Shown here: positions 45,028 to 54,072 of the stretch, piece by piece | Layout of the letters: each line of letters starts with the position of its first letter | Numbering within the stretch: the first letter of the stretch is position 1 | Made by a program: the position numbers and the translations under genes | Source of the DNA: Ga0077555 sp963746315 | Lineage (GTDB): Bacteria; Pseudomonadota; Alphaproteobacteria; Rhizobiales; Hyphomicrobiaceae | Length of the DNA: 64,000 bases | Reading direction: 5' to 3' | Assembly: GCA_963746315.1 (NCBI GenBank) | Contig: CAVVAR010000012.1 | Span: 558,001-622,000 of the forward strand | Notes under the pieces: generated by a model | Database searches by the model: none | The model's input: the letters and a program-made list of their open reading frames with translations, nothing else | What the model was told of the DNA's origin: nothing

Positions 45028-45915
45028 ATGCCCGAGCTTCCCGAGGTCGAGACGGTCCGCCGGGGCCTCGAGCCGGTCCTGGCGGGCGCGCGGATCCGGC
45101 GCGTCCTGCAACGCCGGCCCGACCTGCGCTTTCCGCTGCCCGAGCACTTCGTCGAGCGCCTCGAGGGGCGCACGCTGCATCGCCTCGACCGGCGCGCGAA
45201 ATACATTCTCGGCCATCTCGACTCGGGCGAGGTGCTGGCCATTCATCTCGGCATGACCGGCCGCTTCACCATTGCCGTGCCAGGAGGTGCCAATGGCTCC
45301 CAGCTCGGCGAGTTCACGCACGACGCGGGTCACGACCCGACCCACGACCACGTCGTCATCGAGACCGAGGCCGGTGCCACGGTCACCTACAACGATGCCC
45401 GCCGCTTCGGCTACATGAGCCTCATTCCCGTGGCCGGTCTGGCCGCCCATCCCCACTTCAAGGCGCTCGGCATCGAGCCGTTGGGAGCTGAGCTGACGGC
45501 CACCTTTCTCGCCCGCAAGGCCGAGGGGCGCACGGCCGACCTCAAGGCCTTTCTCATGGACCAGCGCATCGTCGCCGGTCTCGGCAATATTTACGTTTGC
45601 GAGGCGCTGTTCCGGTCTGGCCTCAGTCCGAACCGCGCCGCGGGCGCGTTGTCCCGTCGCGGCGGCAAGCCCACCGATCGCGGCGAGCGGCTCGTCGTTG
45701 CCATTCGCGAGGTCCTCGAGGCAGCCATCGCCGCCGGCGGCTCCACATTGCGCGACTATCGACACACAGACGGCTCTCTCGGCTACTTCCAGCACGCGTT
45801 CGCGGTCTATGGACGCGAGGGCGAGCCGTGCATGAGATCGGGGTGCAGCGGGACCGTTAGACGTATTGTGCAGTCTGGACGTTCGACGTTCTATTGCGGC
45901 GACTGCCAGCGCTGA
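45028..45915 (+). CDS. mutM: Formamidopyrimidine-DNA glycosylase
   Basis: Excises 8-oxoguanine and formamidopyrimidines and cleaves the abasic strand. 295 residues: N-terminal catalytic MPELPEVETVRRGLEPVL (P2, E3 after Met removal), helix-two-turn-helix with FLMDQRIVAGLGNIYVCEAL, and C-terminal zinc finger with two Cys pairs (PCMRSGCSG and FYCGDCQR). The enoyl-CoA hydratase gene follows 120 bp later. Confidence 0.95.
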   Translation: MPELPEVETVRRGLEPVLAGARIRRVLQRRPDLRFPLPEHFVERLEGRTLHRLDRRAKYILGHLDSGEVLAIHLGMTGRFTIAVPGGANGSQLGEFTHDAGHDPTHDHVVIETEAGATVTYNDARRFGYMSLIPVAGLAAHPHFKALGIEPLGAELTATFLARKAEGRTADLKAFLMDQRIVAGLGNIYVCEALFRSGLSPNRAAGALSRRGGKPTDRGERLVVAIREVLEAAIAAGGSTLRDYRHTDGSLGYFQHAFAVYGREGEPCMRSGCSGTVRRIVQSGRSTFYCGDCQR

Positions 45916-46034
45916 CAGGGCAAATCGCCGGTCCGGCGGCGGGGATCGTGCCTGCCATAGCCAGACACACTGGTCTCGGGCTAAAGCCTTGTCCCTGAAC
46001 AACCCGTTCCCGGCATCAATCGAGGAGGCTCCAC

Positions 46035-46813
46035 ATGGCCAGCTACGAGTGCATCATCGTCGAGACCAAGGGCCGCGTCGGCCTCGTCCGCCTCAACCGT
46101 CCGCAGGCGCTCAACGCGCTCAATGCCCAGGTCATCAGGGAGCTCGGGAGCGCGCTCGACGCCTTCGAGGCTGATGAGAATATCAACTGCATGGTGATCA
46201 CCGGCACTGAGAAGGCCTTCGCGGCCGGCGCCGACATCAAGGAAATGCAGTCCAAGTCGTTCATGCAGGTCTACAAGGAGGACTTCATCTCCAAGTGGGC
46301 ATCGGGTCTCGCACGCCGCAAGCCCGTGATCGCCGCCGTGGCCGGCTTCGCACTGGGCGGCGGCTGCGAGCTCGCCATGATGTGCGACTTCATCATCGCG
46401 GCCGACACCGCCAAGTTCGGCCAGCCCGAGATCAAGCTCGGCGTCATGCCGGGGGCGGGCGGTACGCAGCGCCTGACGCGCGTTCGTCGGCAAGTCGAAG
46501 GCGATGGAAATGTGCCTCACCGGCCGCATGATGGATGCCGCCGAGGCCGAGCGGAGCGGTCTCGTCTCCAGGGTCGTGCCCGCCGACAAGCTGCTCGACG
46601 AGGCAATGAAGACGGCCGAGACCATCGCGGCCATGTCGCAGCCCATTCGTGATGATGACCAAGGACAGCGTCAACCGCGCCTATGAGACGACGCTGAGCG
46701 AAGGCCTTCTCTTCGAGCGGCGCATCTTCCATCCGATGTTCGCCACCGAGGACCAGAAGGAAGGCATGGCCGCCTTCGTCGAGAAGCGGAAGCCGCAGTT
46801 CAAGGACCGGTAG
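46035..46813 (+). pseudogene. Enoyl-CoA hydratase, two frame breaks
   Basis: Joined product of about 258 residues, a standard beta-oxidation hydratase. Oxyanion loops AFAAGADIKEMQS and AAVAGFALGGGCELAMMCDF, and catalytic Glu in FGQPEIKLGVMPGAGGTQRL. Near 46482 a surplus G breaks the frame before FVGKSKAMEMCLTGRMMDAA, which holds the second catalytic Glu. Near 46650 a surplus C precedes VMMTKDSVNRAYETTLSEG. The gene ends at the TAG at 46813. RBS GAGGAG precedes ATG 46035. Both breaks look like sequence errors. Convergent with the HMG-CoA-lyase-like gene. Confidence 0.88.
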
Positions 46814-46821
46814 CTATTGCT

Positions 46822-46862
46822 CTCCCCGTCATCCCGCGGCTGGTCCGCAGGTTGACGGGGAG
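46822..46862. repeat. Palindrome between convergent genes
   Basis: CTCCCCGTCA (46822-46831) and TGACGGGGAG (46853-46862) form a 10-bp stem around 21 nt. It separates the convergent enoyl-CoA hydratase and HMG-CoA-lyase-like genes and may act as a bidirectional transcription barrier, though no T-tract is present. Confidence 0.6.
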
Positions 46863-46875
46863 GCGCAAGTCCCGC

Positions 46876-47835
46876 TTAAGCCGGATGCTCACGCGGCGCC
46901 TTCTTTGCGCCTTCCATGACGTCGGCGCGCGTTCCGACGTGAGCCGTGTGGCTCCCCGCCTCGACGCCCAGCAGCTTGGCGCAATCGCGCGCCGCCGCAG
47001 CGATCTCGGCAGTGTCGACGCCCGTTTCGACACCCATCTCGTTCAGCATGTGCACGATGTCCTCGGTGGCGAGATTTCCGACCGAGGCGATGGTGTGAGG
47101 CATGGCGATGCCACCCCCGACCCCGCAGATGGCCCCCTCGACGAACGACGCTCCAGCGTCGATGGCCGCCAGCAAGTTGGCGAGGCCGGAGCCCGCGAGG
47201 TTGTGCACGTGGAAGCCGATCTCGATGTCGGGGTGCGCATCGAGCGCCCTGCCGAACAGCTCCGAGACGTGGCGTGGGTCCTCCATGCCGAGGCTGCCGG
47301 CGAGGTAGAAGCGGCGCATGCCCGCGTTGCGAAACTTGCCGAGGAGGGAAAGCACGCGCGCCTCAGGGATGCGGCCCTCGTAGGGGCACCACATCGACAT
47401 GCCGAGCGCCATCACCCAGTGCTTGCCGGAGCCGTCGACCACACGGAAAGTCTTGATTGCTTCCTCGACGCCCTGCTCGAGCGTCATATTCTGGTTTTTC
47501 TTATTGTAGGCCTCGGAGACCGTGATGAGCCCCAGCAACTCGTCGAGTTCCGTCTTGATGCCCCGCTCCGCGCCGCGCGCGTTGGGCACCAGCCCGCGAT
47601 AGATCACACCCGGCTTGCGCTTGATGCGTGCGCACACCTCCTCGGCGTCGGCTAGGTTCGGGATGACGCGGGGATGCGCGAAACCCGTGACCTCGATCAC
47701 CGGCAGGCCGGTTTGCGACAGGCGATCGACGAGCGCGACCTTGGTGTCGGTGTCGACGGCGCGCGGGAAGCTCTGGATGCCGTCACGCGCGGCGACATCG
47801 ACGACCGTGATGGAGGAAGGGAGGCGAAGGGGCAT
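46876..47835 (-). CDS. Hydroxymethylglutaryl-CoA lyase-like aldolase
   Basis: About 319 residues, HMGL-like TIM barrel of the pyruvate carboxyltransferase family. Metal/catalytic motifs: VVDVAARDGIQSFPRAV, IEVTGFAHPRVIPNLADAEE, and the His pair in GFHVHNLAGSGLANLLAAI. The loop that carries the catalytic Cys in true HMG-CoA lyases (GGLGGCPxAP) reads GAICGVGGGIAMPH here, so the Cys is shifted or absent. It may cleave another acyl-CoA aldol, such as a citramalyl-CoA-like compound. Directly downstream of a CoA-transferase on the same strand. Confidence 0.88.
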   Translation of the reverse strand: MPLRLPSSITVVDVAARDGIQSFPRAVDTDTKVALVDRLSQTGLPVIEVTGFAHPRVIPNLADAEEVCARIKRKPGVIYRGLVPNARGAERGIKTELDELLGLITVSEAYNKKNQNMTLEQGVEEAIKTFRVVDGSGKHWVMALGMSMWCPYEGRIPEARVLSLLGKFRNAGMRRFYLAGSLGMEDPRHVSELFGRALDAHPDIEIGFHVHNLAGSGLANLLAAIDAGASFVEGAICGVGGGIAMPHTIASVGNLATEDIVHMLNEMGVETGVDTAEIAAAARDCAKLLGVEAGSHTAHVGTRADVMEGAKKAPREHPA

Positions 47836-47908
47836 GGTATGCCTGCTTTGACGAGGTTGGACGCTTGGCGGTATTCGCGTGATGCCCGCGGTTGCAGGTA
47901 CGACGGTA

Positions 47909-49129
47909 TCAATCCAGTCCAAGTCCCGCGGCCTTGACCTCGTCCTCCGTGAACCCCAGGCGTTCGATCAGGATCTCGCGATTGTGCTGGCCGAGCTTCG
48001 GGCCGGCGCTGGTGATCTCGCCGGGCGTCTCGGAGAATTTGCCGACCACGTTCTGCATCCGCACCGGGCCACCCAGCTCCTCGTCCTCGATCGTGGCAAT
48101 GTTCTCGCGCGCCTGGAACTGCGGGTCCGCGAAGATCTGCGCGATGTCGTTGACCGGCGCCACCGGCGCGTCGATGGCGAGAAACCGCGTCATCAGGTCC
48201 TCGAAGTCGAGCTTGCCGATGGCCCCCTGCAACTCGACGTCCAACTCTTTGGCATTGTCGAGGCGCACGCGGTTGTCTGAGAAAAGCGGGTTCTTCACCA
48301 GCTCCGGCACCTCGAGCGCCTGGCAGATGCGCTCGAACGTCGATTGCGCCGAGCCCGCCATCGACACCCACTTGCCGTCCCTGGTCTGATAGGTGTTGCG
48401 CGGTGCGGTGAACGGGAGGCGGCTGCCCTGTCGCTGCTGAATCTGGCCGAGCTGATCGAAGTCGATTGCCTGTGGGCCGAGCAGCGTAAACAGCGTCTCG
48501 TAGATGGCGAGATCGACGACCTGTCCTTTGCCCGAGCGTCGCTTCTCGTGAAGCGCCGCCGATGCCAGGAAGGCGGCCATCAGTCCCGTCGTCGAGTCCG
48601 CGAGACCGAAGCCCGGGAGCAGCGGCGGCCGTTCAGGCTCGCCGTTGATGTGAACGAAGCCCGAGAACGCCTCTGCGAGCGTGCCGAAACCTGGACGGTT
48701 CTTGTACGGACCCGTTTGGCCGAACCCCGTCACCCGGACGATGATCAGCCCCGGATTGATTGCGTGCAGGACATCCGGGCCGATGCCCCATTTCTCGAGC
48801 GTGCCTGTGCGATAGTTCTCGACCAGGATGTCGGCGTCCTTAACCAGCCGCTTGACCACTTCCACGCCGAACGGGGTCCGCAGGTCCGCTGTGACCGATT
48901 TCTTGCCCCGCCCGAGGATCTTGTAATAGAGGCCGACGCCGTTCCTGTTCCGCCCCCAGTAGCGCACCTCGTCACCCGTGCCCGGCCGTTCGACTTTGAC
49001 AACGTCGGCGCCGAAGTCGGCGAGGAACATCGCGCTCATCGGCGCGGCCAGGAAATTGGAGATGTCGATCACCTTGACGCCCGCGAAGGGCTTGAGGCGG
49101 GCGTCGGCGGCAGGTGTATCCTTGGGCAA
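47909..49129 (-). CDS. CaiB/BaiF (class III) CoA-transferase
   Basis: 406 residues. Family III fold with VIDISNFLAAPMSAMFLADF near the N-terminus, VVKVERPGTGDEVR, VENYRTGTLEKWGIG, and the catalytic Asp in GLADSTTGLMAAFLA. It transfers CoA between a carboxylate and a donor acyl-CoA. It starts with TTG after a good AGGAG site. It ends 73 bp before the HMG-CoA-lyase-like gene; the pair suggests activation followed by aldol cleavage of a branched hydroxy-acid. Confidence 0.92.
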   Translation of the reverse strand: MPKDTPAADARLKPFAGVKVIDISNFLAAPMSAMFLADFGADVVKVERPGTGDEVRYWGRNRNGVGLYYKILGRGKKSVTADLRTPFGVEVVKRLVKDADILVENYRTGTLEKWGIGPDVLHAINPGLIIVRVTGFGQTGPYKNRPGFGTLAEAFSGFVHINGEPERPPLLPGFGLADSTTGLMAAFLASAALHEKRRSGKGQVVDLAIYETLFTLLGPQAIDFDQLGQIQQRQGSRLPFTAPRNTYQTRDGKWVSMAGSAQSTFERICQALEVPELVKNPLFSDNRVRLDNAKELDVELQGAIGKLDFEDLMTRFLAIDAPVAPVNDIAQIFADPQFQARENIATIEDEELGGPVRMQNVVGKFSETPGEITSAGPKLGQHNREILIERLGFTEDEVKAAGLGLD

Positions 49130-49219
49130 GGCGGTGCTCCTGGAGGCAAATGAATTTACCCCCTTCTTCCACGGAAGCCTTGTCCGGACAAGTCGCCTGC
49201 GACCGCCCGATCGCCGAGG

Positions 49220-49684
49220 CTAGTCGGATCGTGAACCGCCTCGCGTCTCACGCATCCAGGCTTCCATGGCGTCGGTCCAGCTCTTCTGCCACGCGCTCGA
49301 TGCCTGCATCCAGAATTGCGTCGGCGCCATCGCGAGCTCGGCCAGGCCGCCGGTCTGACCAGGAGCGCTCTGATCGAGCATTCCTTGGAACGCGGCGGGG
49401 CTATCGTGAGTCTTGAGCTGCTGTTTCCAGGCCGCGAGCATGTGATCGATCATATCGGCTTGCAGCTTGGAGGCCTGCATGAGCTGGGATTGGGTCGTTT
49501 CAACGAGGGACGCAGGCCAGCCCGCGGCTGTCGCGGCTTTTCCAAGCTCGTCGAACGCCTTCTTGCCATAGAGATCGGCAGATGCCTTGATCTCGTTTCG
49601 CCAGTCCAGCATCGCGCCGAACGCGCCGTCGAATGCCTCCTGGATCTGCCGTTCCCGATCCGGGTTGTCGTTCGTCTTGTTCAT
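49220..49684 (-). CDS. Small helical protein, phasin-like, function unknown
   Basis: About 154 residues, no signal peptide or membrane helix. Highly alpha-helical, rich in Ala, Gln, Met and Trp, with amphipathic stretches such as LVETTQSQLMQASKLQADMI and FWMQASSAWQKSWTDAMEAW. Composition and helix pattern recall phasins or PHA-granule-associated proteins, but I recognise no conserved motif. Starts 74 bp after the alanine dehydrogenase gene on the same strand. Confidence 0.6.
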   Translation of the reverse strand: MNKTNDNPDRERQIQEAFDGAFGAMLDWRNEIKASADLYGKKAFDELGKAATAAGWPASLVETTQSQLMQASKLQADMIDHMLAAWKQQLKTHDSPAAFQGMLDQSAPGQTGGLAELAMAPTQFWMQASSAWQKSWTDAMEAWMRETRGGSRSD

Positions 49685-49757
49685 GGCACCCTCGCGTTGT
49701 CGCTGATGCGAGGGCAACCGGTGCGCGCCGCACGAGTTCCACGGAGCCCTTTGGCTC

Positions 49758-50876
49758 TCAGACAGACATCGCCGCCTCGGCCGCGGTGTACGGCAATCCG
49801 GTCGCATCGGCGACGGCGCGGTAGGTGACCTTGCCGGCGTGGACGTTGAGCCCTGCGCGCAGGTGCGGATCGTCTGCGAGGGCCGTGCGGGTTCCCTTGT
49901 CGGCGATCGCCAGAATGAACGGCAATGTGGCGTTGTTGAGTGCGAAGGTCGACGTTCGGGCCACGGCGGCTGGCATGTTGGTGACGCAGTAATGCACGAC
50001 GCCCTCCTCGACGTAGGTCGGCGCGGCATGCGTCGTTGGCCGCGAGGTCTCGGCACACCCACCCTGGTCGATGGCGATGTCCACGATGACGGAGCCTTTG
50101 GCCATCGCCTTGACCATCTCGCGCGTGACGAGCTTCGGCGCGGCGGCGCCCGGTACGAGCACGGCGCCGATCACAAGGTCGGAGGCCGCGACGTGCTCCT
50201 CGATGGCCGCCCGCGTCGAGAAGGCGGTATCGACGGCGGCCCCGAACTGCTGGTCGATCGAATAGAGGCGACCGACGTCGATGTCGATCACGGTGACGCG
50301 AGCCTCGAGGCCGATCGCCATGCGCGCGGCGTTGATCCCCGAGACGCCGCCGCCGAGCACTGTCACGCGCGCAGCAGGCACGCCCGCCACACCGCCGAGC
50401 AGTACGCCACGTCCGCCCTGCTCCATCTCGAGGCAATGGGCGCCCGCCTGCACCGCCATCCGTCCCGCGACTTCGCTCATCGGCGCGAGAAGCGGTAGCC
50501 CCCCGCGCGGGCTTGTCACGGTCTCGTAGGCAATTGCGGTCGCGCCCGACCGGACGAGCGCTTTGGCCTGCTCGGTATCGGCTGCGAGATGCAGGTAGGT
50601 GAAAAGCGTCTGCCCTTCGCGCAGTTGACGGCACTCGTCGGGTTGCGGCTCCTTCACTTTCACGATCAGGTCCGCTTTGGCGAAAACCTCGGCTGCCGTT
50701 GCCGCGATGCGGGCGCCGGACCGTTCGTAATCGGCGTCGGTGATGCCTTGGCGGGCTGCGGCCCCTGTCTCGATCAGCACCTGGTGGCCGTGGGCGGCAG
50801 CTTCCCTGACCGCACCGGGCGTCATACCCACGCGGTACTCGTGAACCTTCACTTCTTTCGGAACGCCGATCAGCAT
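49758..50876 (-). CDS. ald: Alanine dehydrogenase
   Basis: NAD-dependent oxidative deamination of L-alanine to pyruvate. 372 residues, typical. N-terminal MLIGVPKEVKVHEYRVGMTP, substrate-binding TLFTYLHLAAD and IAYETVTSP, NAD-binding VTVLGGGVSGINAARMAIGL, and C-terminal HYCVTNMPAAVARTSTFALN. Start ATG 50876 follows a GAGGCGG site. Confidence 0.95.
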   Translation of the reverse strand: MLIGVPKEVKVHEYRVGMTPGAVREAAAHGHQVLIETGAAARQGITDADYERSGARIAATAAEVFAKADLIVKVKEPQPDECRQLREGQTLFTYLHLAADTEQAKALVRSGATAIAYETVTSPRGGLPLLAPMSEVAGRMAVQAGAHCLEMEQGGRGVLLGGVAGVPAARVTVLGGGVSGINAARMAIGLEARVTVIDIDVGRLYSIDQQFGAAVDTAFSTRAAIEEHVAASDLVIGAVLVPGAAAPKLVTREMVKAMAKGSVIVDIAIDQGGCAETSRPTTHAAPTYVEEGVVHYCVTNMPAAVARTSTFALNNATLPFILAIADKGTRTALADDPHLRAGLNVHAGKVTYRAVADATGLPYTAAEAAMSV

Positions 50877-50981
50877 TCGCCGCCTCCTCTGCCCGGACTA
50901 CACCGCATACACATAGTGCACGGATAGCCGTCCAGGAATGGACAGGGCATATAGACAACGGGTTAGCGAGAGGCTGTCAGG

Positions 50982-51818
50982 CTAGCGCTTGAGCGCGTCG
51001 CCAGCTTGCTTGGCAAGGCGCGCGACGAGCGGGCCGGAGATGCGTCCGGACGGAACCAGTCCGCAATCCATCTCGAATTCCCGTATTGCGCGCACGGTCG
51101 CCTCCGAGGCCAATCCGTCCGGTGCCGAAGCAAGGTAGCCGAGCTTTCCCAGCGACTGCTGTACGGCCTTGATGACGTTTTCTGCTTGGCCGGCGGCCCT
51201 TGACCCGTTCGGCTCCAGGCCGATCGCGGCCCCTGGCGCCGACGTGCCGTGCCTGAGATGGGCCAGCACCTCGGGTGACGGCTCGGCCGTCAGTGGTAAT
51301 CCTTGATCGTACTCGTAGGCCATGACGGCGGCACGCGTCACGAGGCCTGAAGCCCCATCCGAGGGTCCCGGCTCGTAGCCGCGTCGCGCAAGCTCCGCCT
51401 GGATGCTCTTGACGGTAGCCCGGCGCACCTCGCCTGGGTCCCCACCAGGTGTGGCGACATGCGCGAATGTCCCCGACGACGGTGCGAAGGTTCCGAGGCG
51501 CTTTGCGTCAGCGTCCCTCGATCGCGGGGCGTCGGAAGGTTTTCCTCGCTCGGGTGGTGGTAGCGCCAGGCTGCTCCCGATCAGCGCTTCGAGCGCCTTG
51601 CGTCCAAGATGCTCGGCGTCGACGCCTGGGATCGGGCGAACCGAAAAAGAAGCGGCGCCAGTCGCCGACTGCGAGGCATTCTGCAGGACCAGCAAGTTCG
51701 TACCAATGCCCGTCCCGATCGCGAGAAAGGCGACTAAGGCTAGGCGCGCACATAATGGCGACAGCGGCACGCAGGGCTCCCGAGGCACGGCGGTTCGCAT
51801 ATCGGCGAAACGGATCAC
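50982..51818 (-). CDS. Peptidoglycan-binding (PGBD) domain membrane protein
   Basis: About 278 residues. N-terminal signal anchor (LALVAFLAIGTGIGTNLLVL), Pro-rich linker, then two peptidoglycan-binding domain 1 repeats: one near residues 135-180 (KSIQAELARRGYEPG..DG..G..TRAAV) and one near 215-265 (VQQSLGKLGYLASAPDGLAS). Predicted to be held at the cell wall. GTG 51818 is the longest start; ATG 51800 is equally plausible. Divergent from the DUF5330 gene. Confidence 0.8.
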   Translation of the reverse strand: MIRFADMRTAVPREPCVPLSPLCARLALVAFLAIGTGIGTNLLVLQNASQSATGAASFSVRPIPGVDAEHLGRKALEALIGSSLALPPPERGKPSDAPRSRDADAKRLGTFAPSSGTFAHVATPGGDPGEVRRATVKSIQAELARRGYEPGPSDGASGLVTRAAVMAYEYDQGLPLTAEPSPEVLAHLRHGTSAPGAAIGLEPNGSRAAGQAENVIKAVQQSLGKLGYLASAPDGLASEATVRAIREFEMDCGLVPSGRISGPLVARLAKQAGDALKR

Positions 51819-51958
51819 ACGTCCCCAACGCCGTTGCTCCTGGAACTGATAGCCGCCGATTGCTTAACGGGAACTTTCTCGCTCGCCTCGAAATGCAGAT
51901 CATCGCGTCGAAATTCGTAAACCTATCGTGGTTCACCGGTTGCAGGGTGGCTTAGCTG

Positions 51959-51975
51959 CAATTTTAAGCAAATTG
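51959..51975. promoter_or_regulatory. AT-rich palindrome in a divergent promoter region
   Basis: CAATTT-TAAGC-AAATTG, a 6-bp inverted repeat in an otherwise GC-rich region, 141 bp from the peptidoglycan-binding gene and 88 bp from the DUF5330 gene. Could be an operator; the binding protein is unknown. Confidence 0.35.
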
Positions 51976-52062
51976 ACAGATGCGTTTTGGCAGGATGGCG
52001 GCAACTCTGGGTTAGCCTTGTGTGAGAGATAGGTCGAGGTCGTCAAAGACGGGACAGAGACG

Positions 52063-52443
52063 ATGTTCATCATTCGATCCGCGTTTTGGATCGCGCTCAT
52101 CATAGCGTTGATTCCGAGCGATCCTGTGCAGCAGGCGAGAATGTACCAGACAGCCTCTCAAGCGGTGCATCGCGCGGCGACGTTCTGTGACCGGAATGCT
52201 CAAGTTTGCGAAAGCGCCGAGACCTACTGGGGCGTGTTCAAGGAGAAGGCCGCCGTTGGCGCCCGCATGCTGGGCGACCTCGTCAACGAGAGGCTGAAGG
52301 CGACATCTGCACCGGAGAACGGATCGCCATCCCCTGCAAAGAGCCTGACCCCGGTGCTCGAGCGGTCTGTTCTGCCGAGAGAGACCTTGCGACCCACCGA
52401 TCGGGCCCCCGAGTGGAGCACGCGGTCACGGACACAGCTGTAG
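52063..52443 (+). CDS. DUF5330 family small membrane protein
   Basis: About 126 residues. An N-terminal hydrophobic helix (MFIIRSAFWIALIIALIPSD) is followed by a conserved helical block with two cysteines (AATFCDRNAQVCESAETYW), VGARMLGDLV, and a low-complexity tail. This matches conserved small proteins of Hyphomicrobiales annotated as DUF5330. Function unknown; localisation is probably inner membrane with a periplasmic domain. Confidence 0.82.
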   Translation: MFIIRSAFWIALIIALIPSDPVQQARMYQTASQAVHRAATFCDRNAQVCESAETYWGVFKEKAAVGARMLGDLVNERLKATSAPENGSPSPAKSLTPVLERSVLPRETLRPTDRAPEWSTRSRTQL

Positions 52444-52765
52444 GCTGTACCGGCCTCTCCCGTCGCGCGTGCGGCGGCCACCAAACATGTCTTGCATTTG
52501 CCGATATTTTGGGCGAAAGCCCCACGGCGCTGACCTCCGGCCACAGCGGCTTACGACAGACGTGGGGATTGGAGCGGCGCGCTGCCGTCTTGGCCTCGGC
52601 TTTGCCAGTCGCGGGGCCGGCTCGCACTTGCGGTAGCGGCGGCTCGGCCGTTAGAATGATCGTCAGGGTACTCGTGGGGCACGACTGGCGACGTTGACTG
52701 CGCGCCGGTCTCAAACAATGTTCAATAGTGTCGGGGCTGGTGGCTCCATCGCGGGTTCGATTGTT
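52444..52765. other. Intergenic region upstream of mnmA
   Basis: About 320 bp. No tRNA, riboswitch or supported ORF. A TTGACT hexamer followed by 17 bp and AATGTT near 52693-52721 is a weak promoter candidate for mnmA. Confidence 0.25.
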
Positions 52766-54013
52766 ATGGTGAATGCGGAGACAACGGCGGACGATCAGGC
52801 GCTGGTGGCGGCTTCTCTCGAGGGCCTGGCACCAGGCGCCCGCATTGTTGCGGCCATGTCCGGCGGCGTCGACAGTGCCGTCGTAGCTGCGCTTCTGAAG
52901 CAGTTGGGGTTCGACATTATCGGCATCACATTGCAGCTTTATGATAGCGGTTCGTCTTCTGGGCGAAAGGGTGCCTGCTGCGCCGGCCAGGACATTCGTG
53001 ATGCCCGCCGCGTGGCCGAGCAGATCTCCATTCCGCATTACGTCCTCGACTATGAGAGCCGCTTTCGCGAAGCCGTCATCGACACCTTCGCCGACAGCTA
53101 TCTGCGCGGAGAGACACCCGTCCCGTGCGTTGCCTGCAACCAGACGATCAAGTTCGGCGATCTGGCCGCCGCCGCACGTGACCTTGGCGCCAGCGCCTTG
53201 GTTACCGGTCACTATGTTGGCTGGCGCCGCGAGGCTGCGGGACCCGCACTCTATCGCGCGGTCGACAGCGACCGCGATCAAAGCTACTTCCTGTTCTCGA
53301 CGCCTCGGGCAGAGCTCGACTTCGTCCGTTTCCCGCTGGGTGGCCTCGCCAAGCCCGCCGTGCGCCATTTGGCAGCTCAACTGGGCTTGGCTGTCGCCGG
53401 CAAGGCCGATAGCCAGGATATCTGCTTCGTTGCGGGCGGACGCTACGCCGACGTGATCGAGCGCCTGCGACCGGGCGCGAGTGAGCCCGGCGAGGTGGTC
53501 GACGTGGACGGCCGGCACCTCGGTGACCACCCTGGCATTCTGAACTTCACGGTGGGCCAGAGGCGCGGGTTGGGCATTGCGGCGAAGGATCCGCTGTATG
53601 TCGTTGCGCTCGAGCCACAGTCGCGTCGCGTCGTCGTCGGGCCACGTGAAATGCTGCTGACGCGCAGCATCGCGTTGGACGGCCTCAACTGGCTCGGGCA
53701 GGAGCCTATTGAGACGTTCCTGTCGGGAGGGGGGCGTCTTTTCGCCCGTGTCCGGTCCACGTCGACACCGCGACCGGCGCGTCTTTGGCGCCAGCAGAGC
53801 CATTTCATGATCGACCTTGACGAAGCCGAGTATGGGGTGGCACGCGGGCAGGCCTGCGTCCTCTATTCCGACGGATCGTCCGGCGCACAATTGCTTGGTG
53901 GAGGTTGGATCGCGCAAGCGGAAAGCCTCGGCGAAGCAGCAAGAAGACGCTCGCATGCGCATGGTGCGCATGCGGTTTTTGTTTCGGAACAAGGCTCTCC
54001 CACCCTGAGTTGA
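52766..54013 (+). CDS. mnmA: tRNA-specific 2-thiouridylase
   Basis: Thiolates U34 of tRNAs for Lys, Glu and Gln using ATP and a persulfide relay. About 415 residues. PP-loop SGGVDS at residues 32-37; the first catalytic Cys is in PVPCVACNQTIKFGDL and the second in DSQDICFVAGG. NFTVGQRRGLGIA marks the central domain. An in-frame upstream start at 52718 also exists; 52766 is chosen because the conserved region begins shortly after. The C-terminal about 25 residues are non-conserved. Followed by a methyltransferase gene after about 60 bp. Confidence 0.93.
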   Translation: MVNAETTADDQALVAASLEGLAPGARIVAAMSGGVDSAVVAALLKQLGFDIIGITLQLYDSGSSSGRKGACCAGQDIRDARRVAEQISIPHYVLDYESRFREAVIDTFADSYLRGETPVPCVACNQTIKFGDLAAAARDLGASALVTGHYVGWRREAAGPALYRAVDSDRDQSYFLFSTPRAELDFVRFPLGGLAKPAVRHLAAQLGLAVAGKADSQDICFVAGGRYADVIERLRPGASEPGEVVDVDGRHLGDHPGILNFTVGQRRGLGIAAKDPLYVVALEPQSRRVVVGPREMLLTRSIALDGLNWLGQEPIETFLSGGGRLFARVRSTSTPRPARLWRQQSHFMIDLDEAEYGVARGQACVLYSDGSSGAQLLGGGWIAQAESLGEAARRRSHAHGAHAVFVSEQGSPTLS

Positions 54014-54072
54014 CGAGGGGTGTGCGATCGGTGCGCCGATCGGGAGCTGCGGATTGGGACGACGGAGGATCT

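Noticed and set aside
44302..46002. 566-residue minus-strand open frame
   Set aside because: Antisense shadow of the SDR and mutM genes, a frequent effect of high GC content.
52283..53992. 569-residue minus-strand open frame
   Set aside because: Antisense to mnmA; no recognisable domain.
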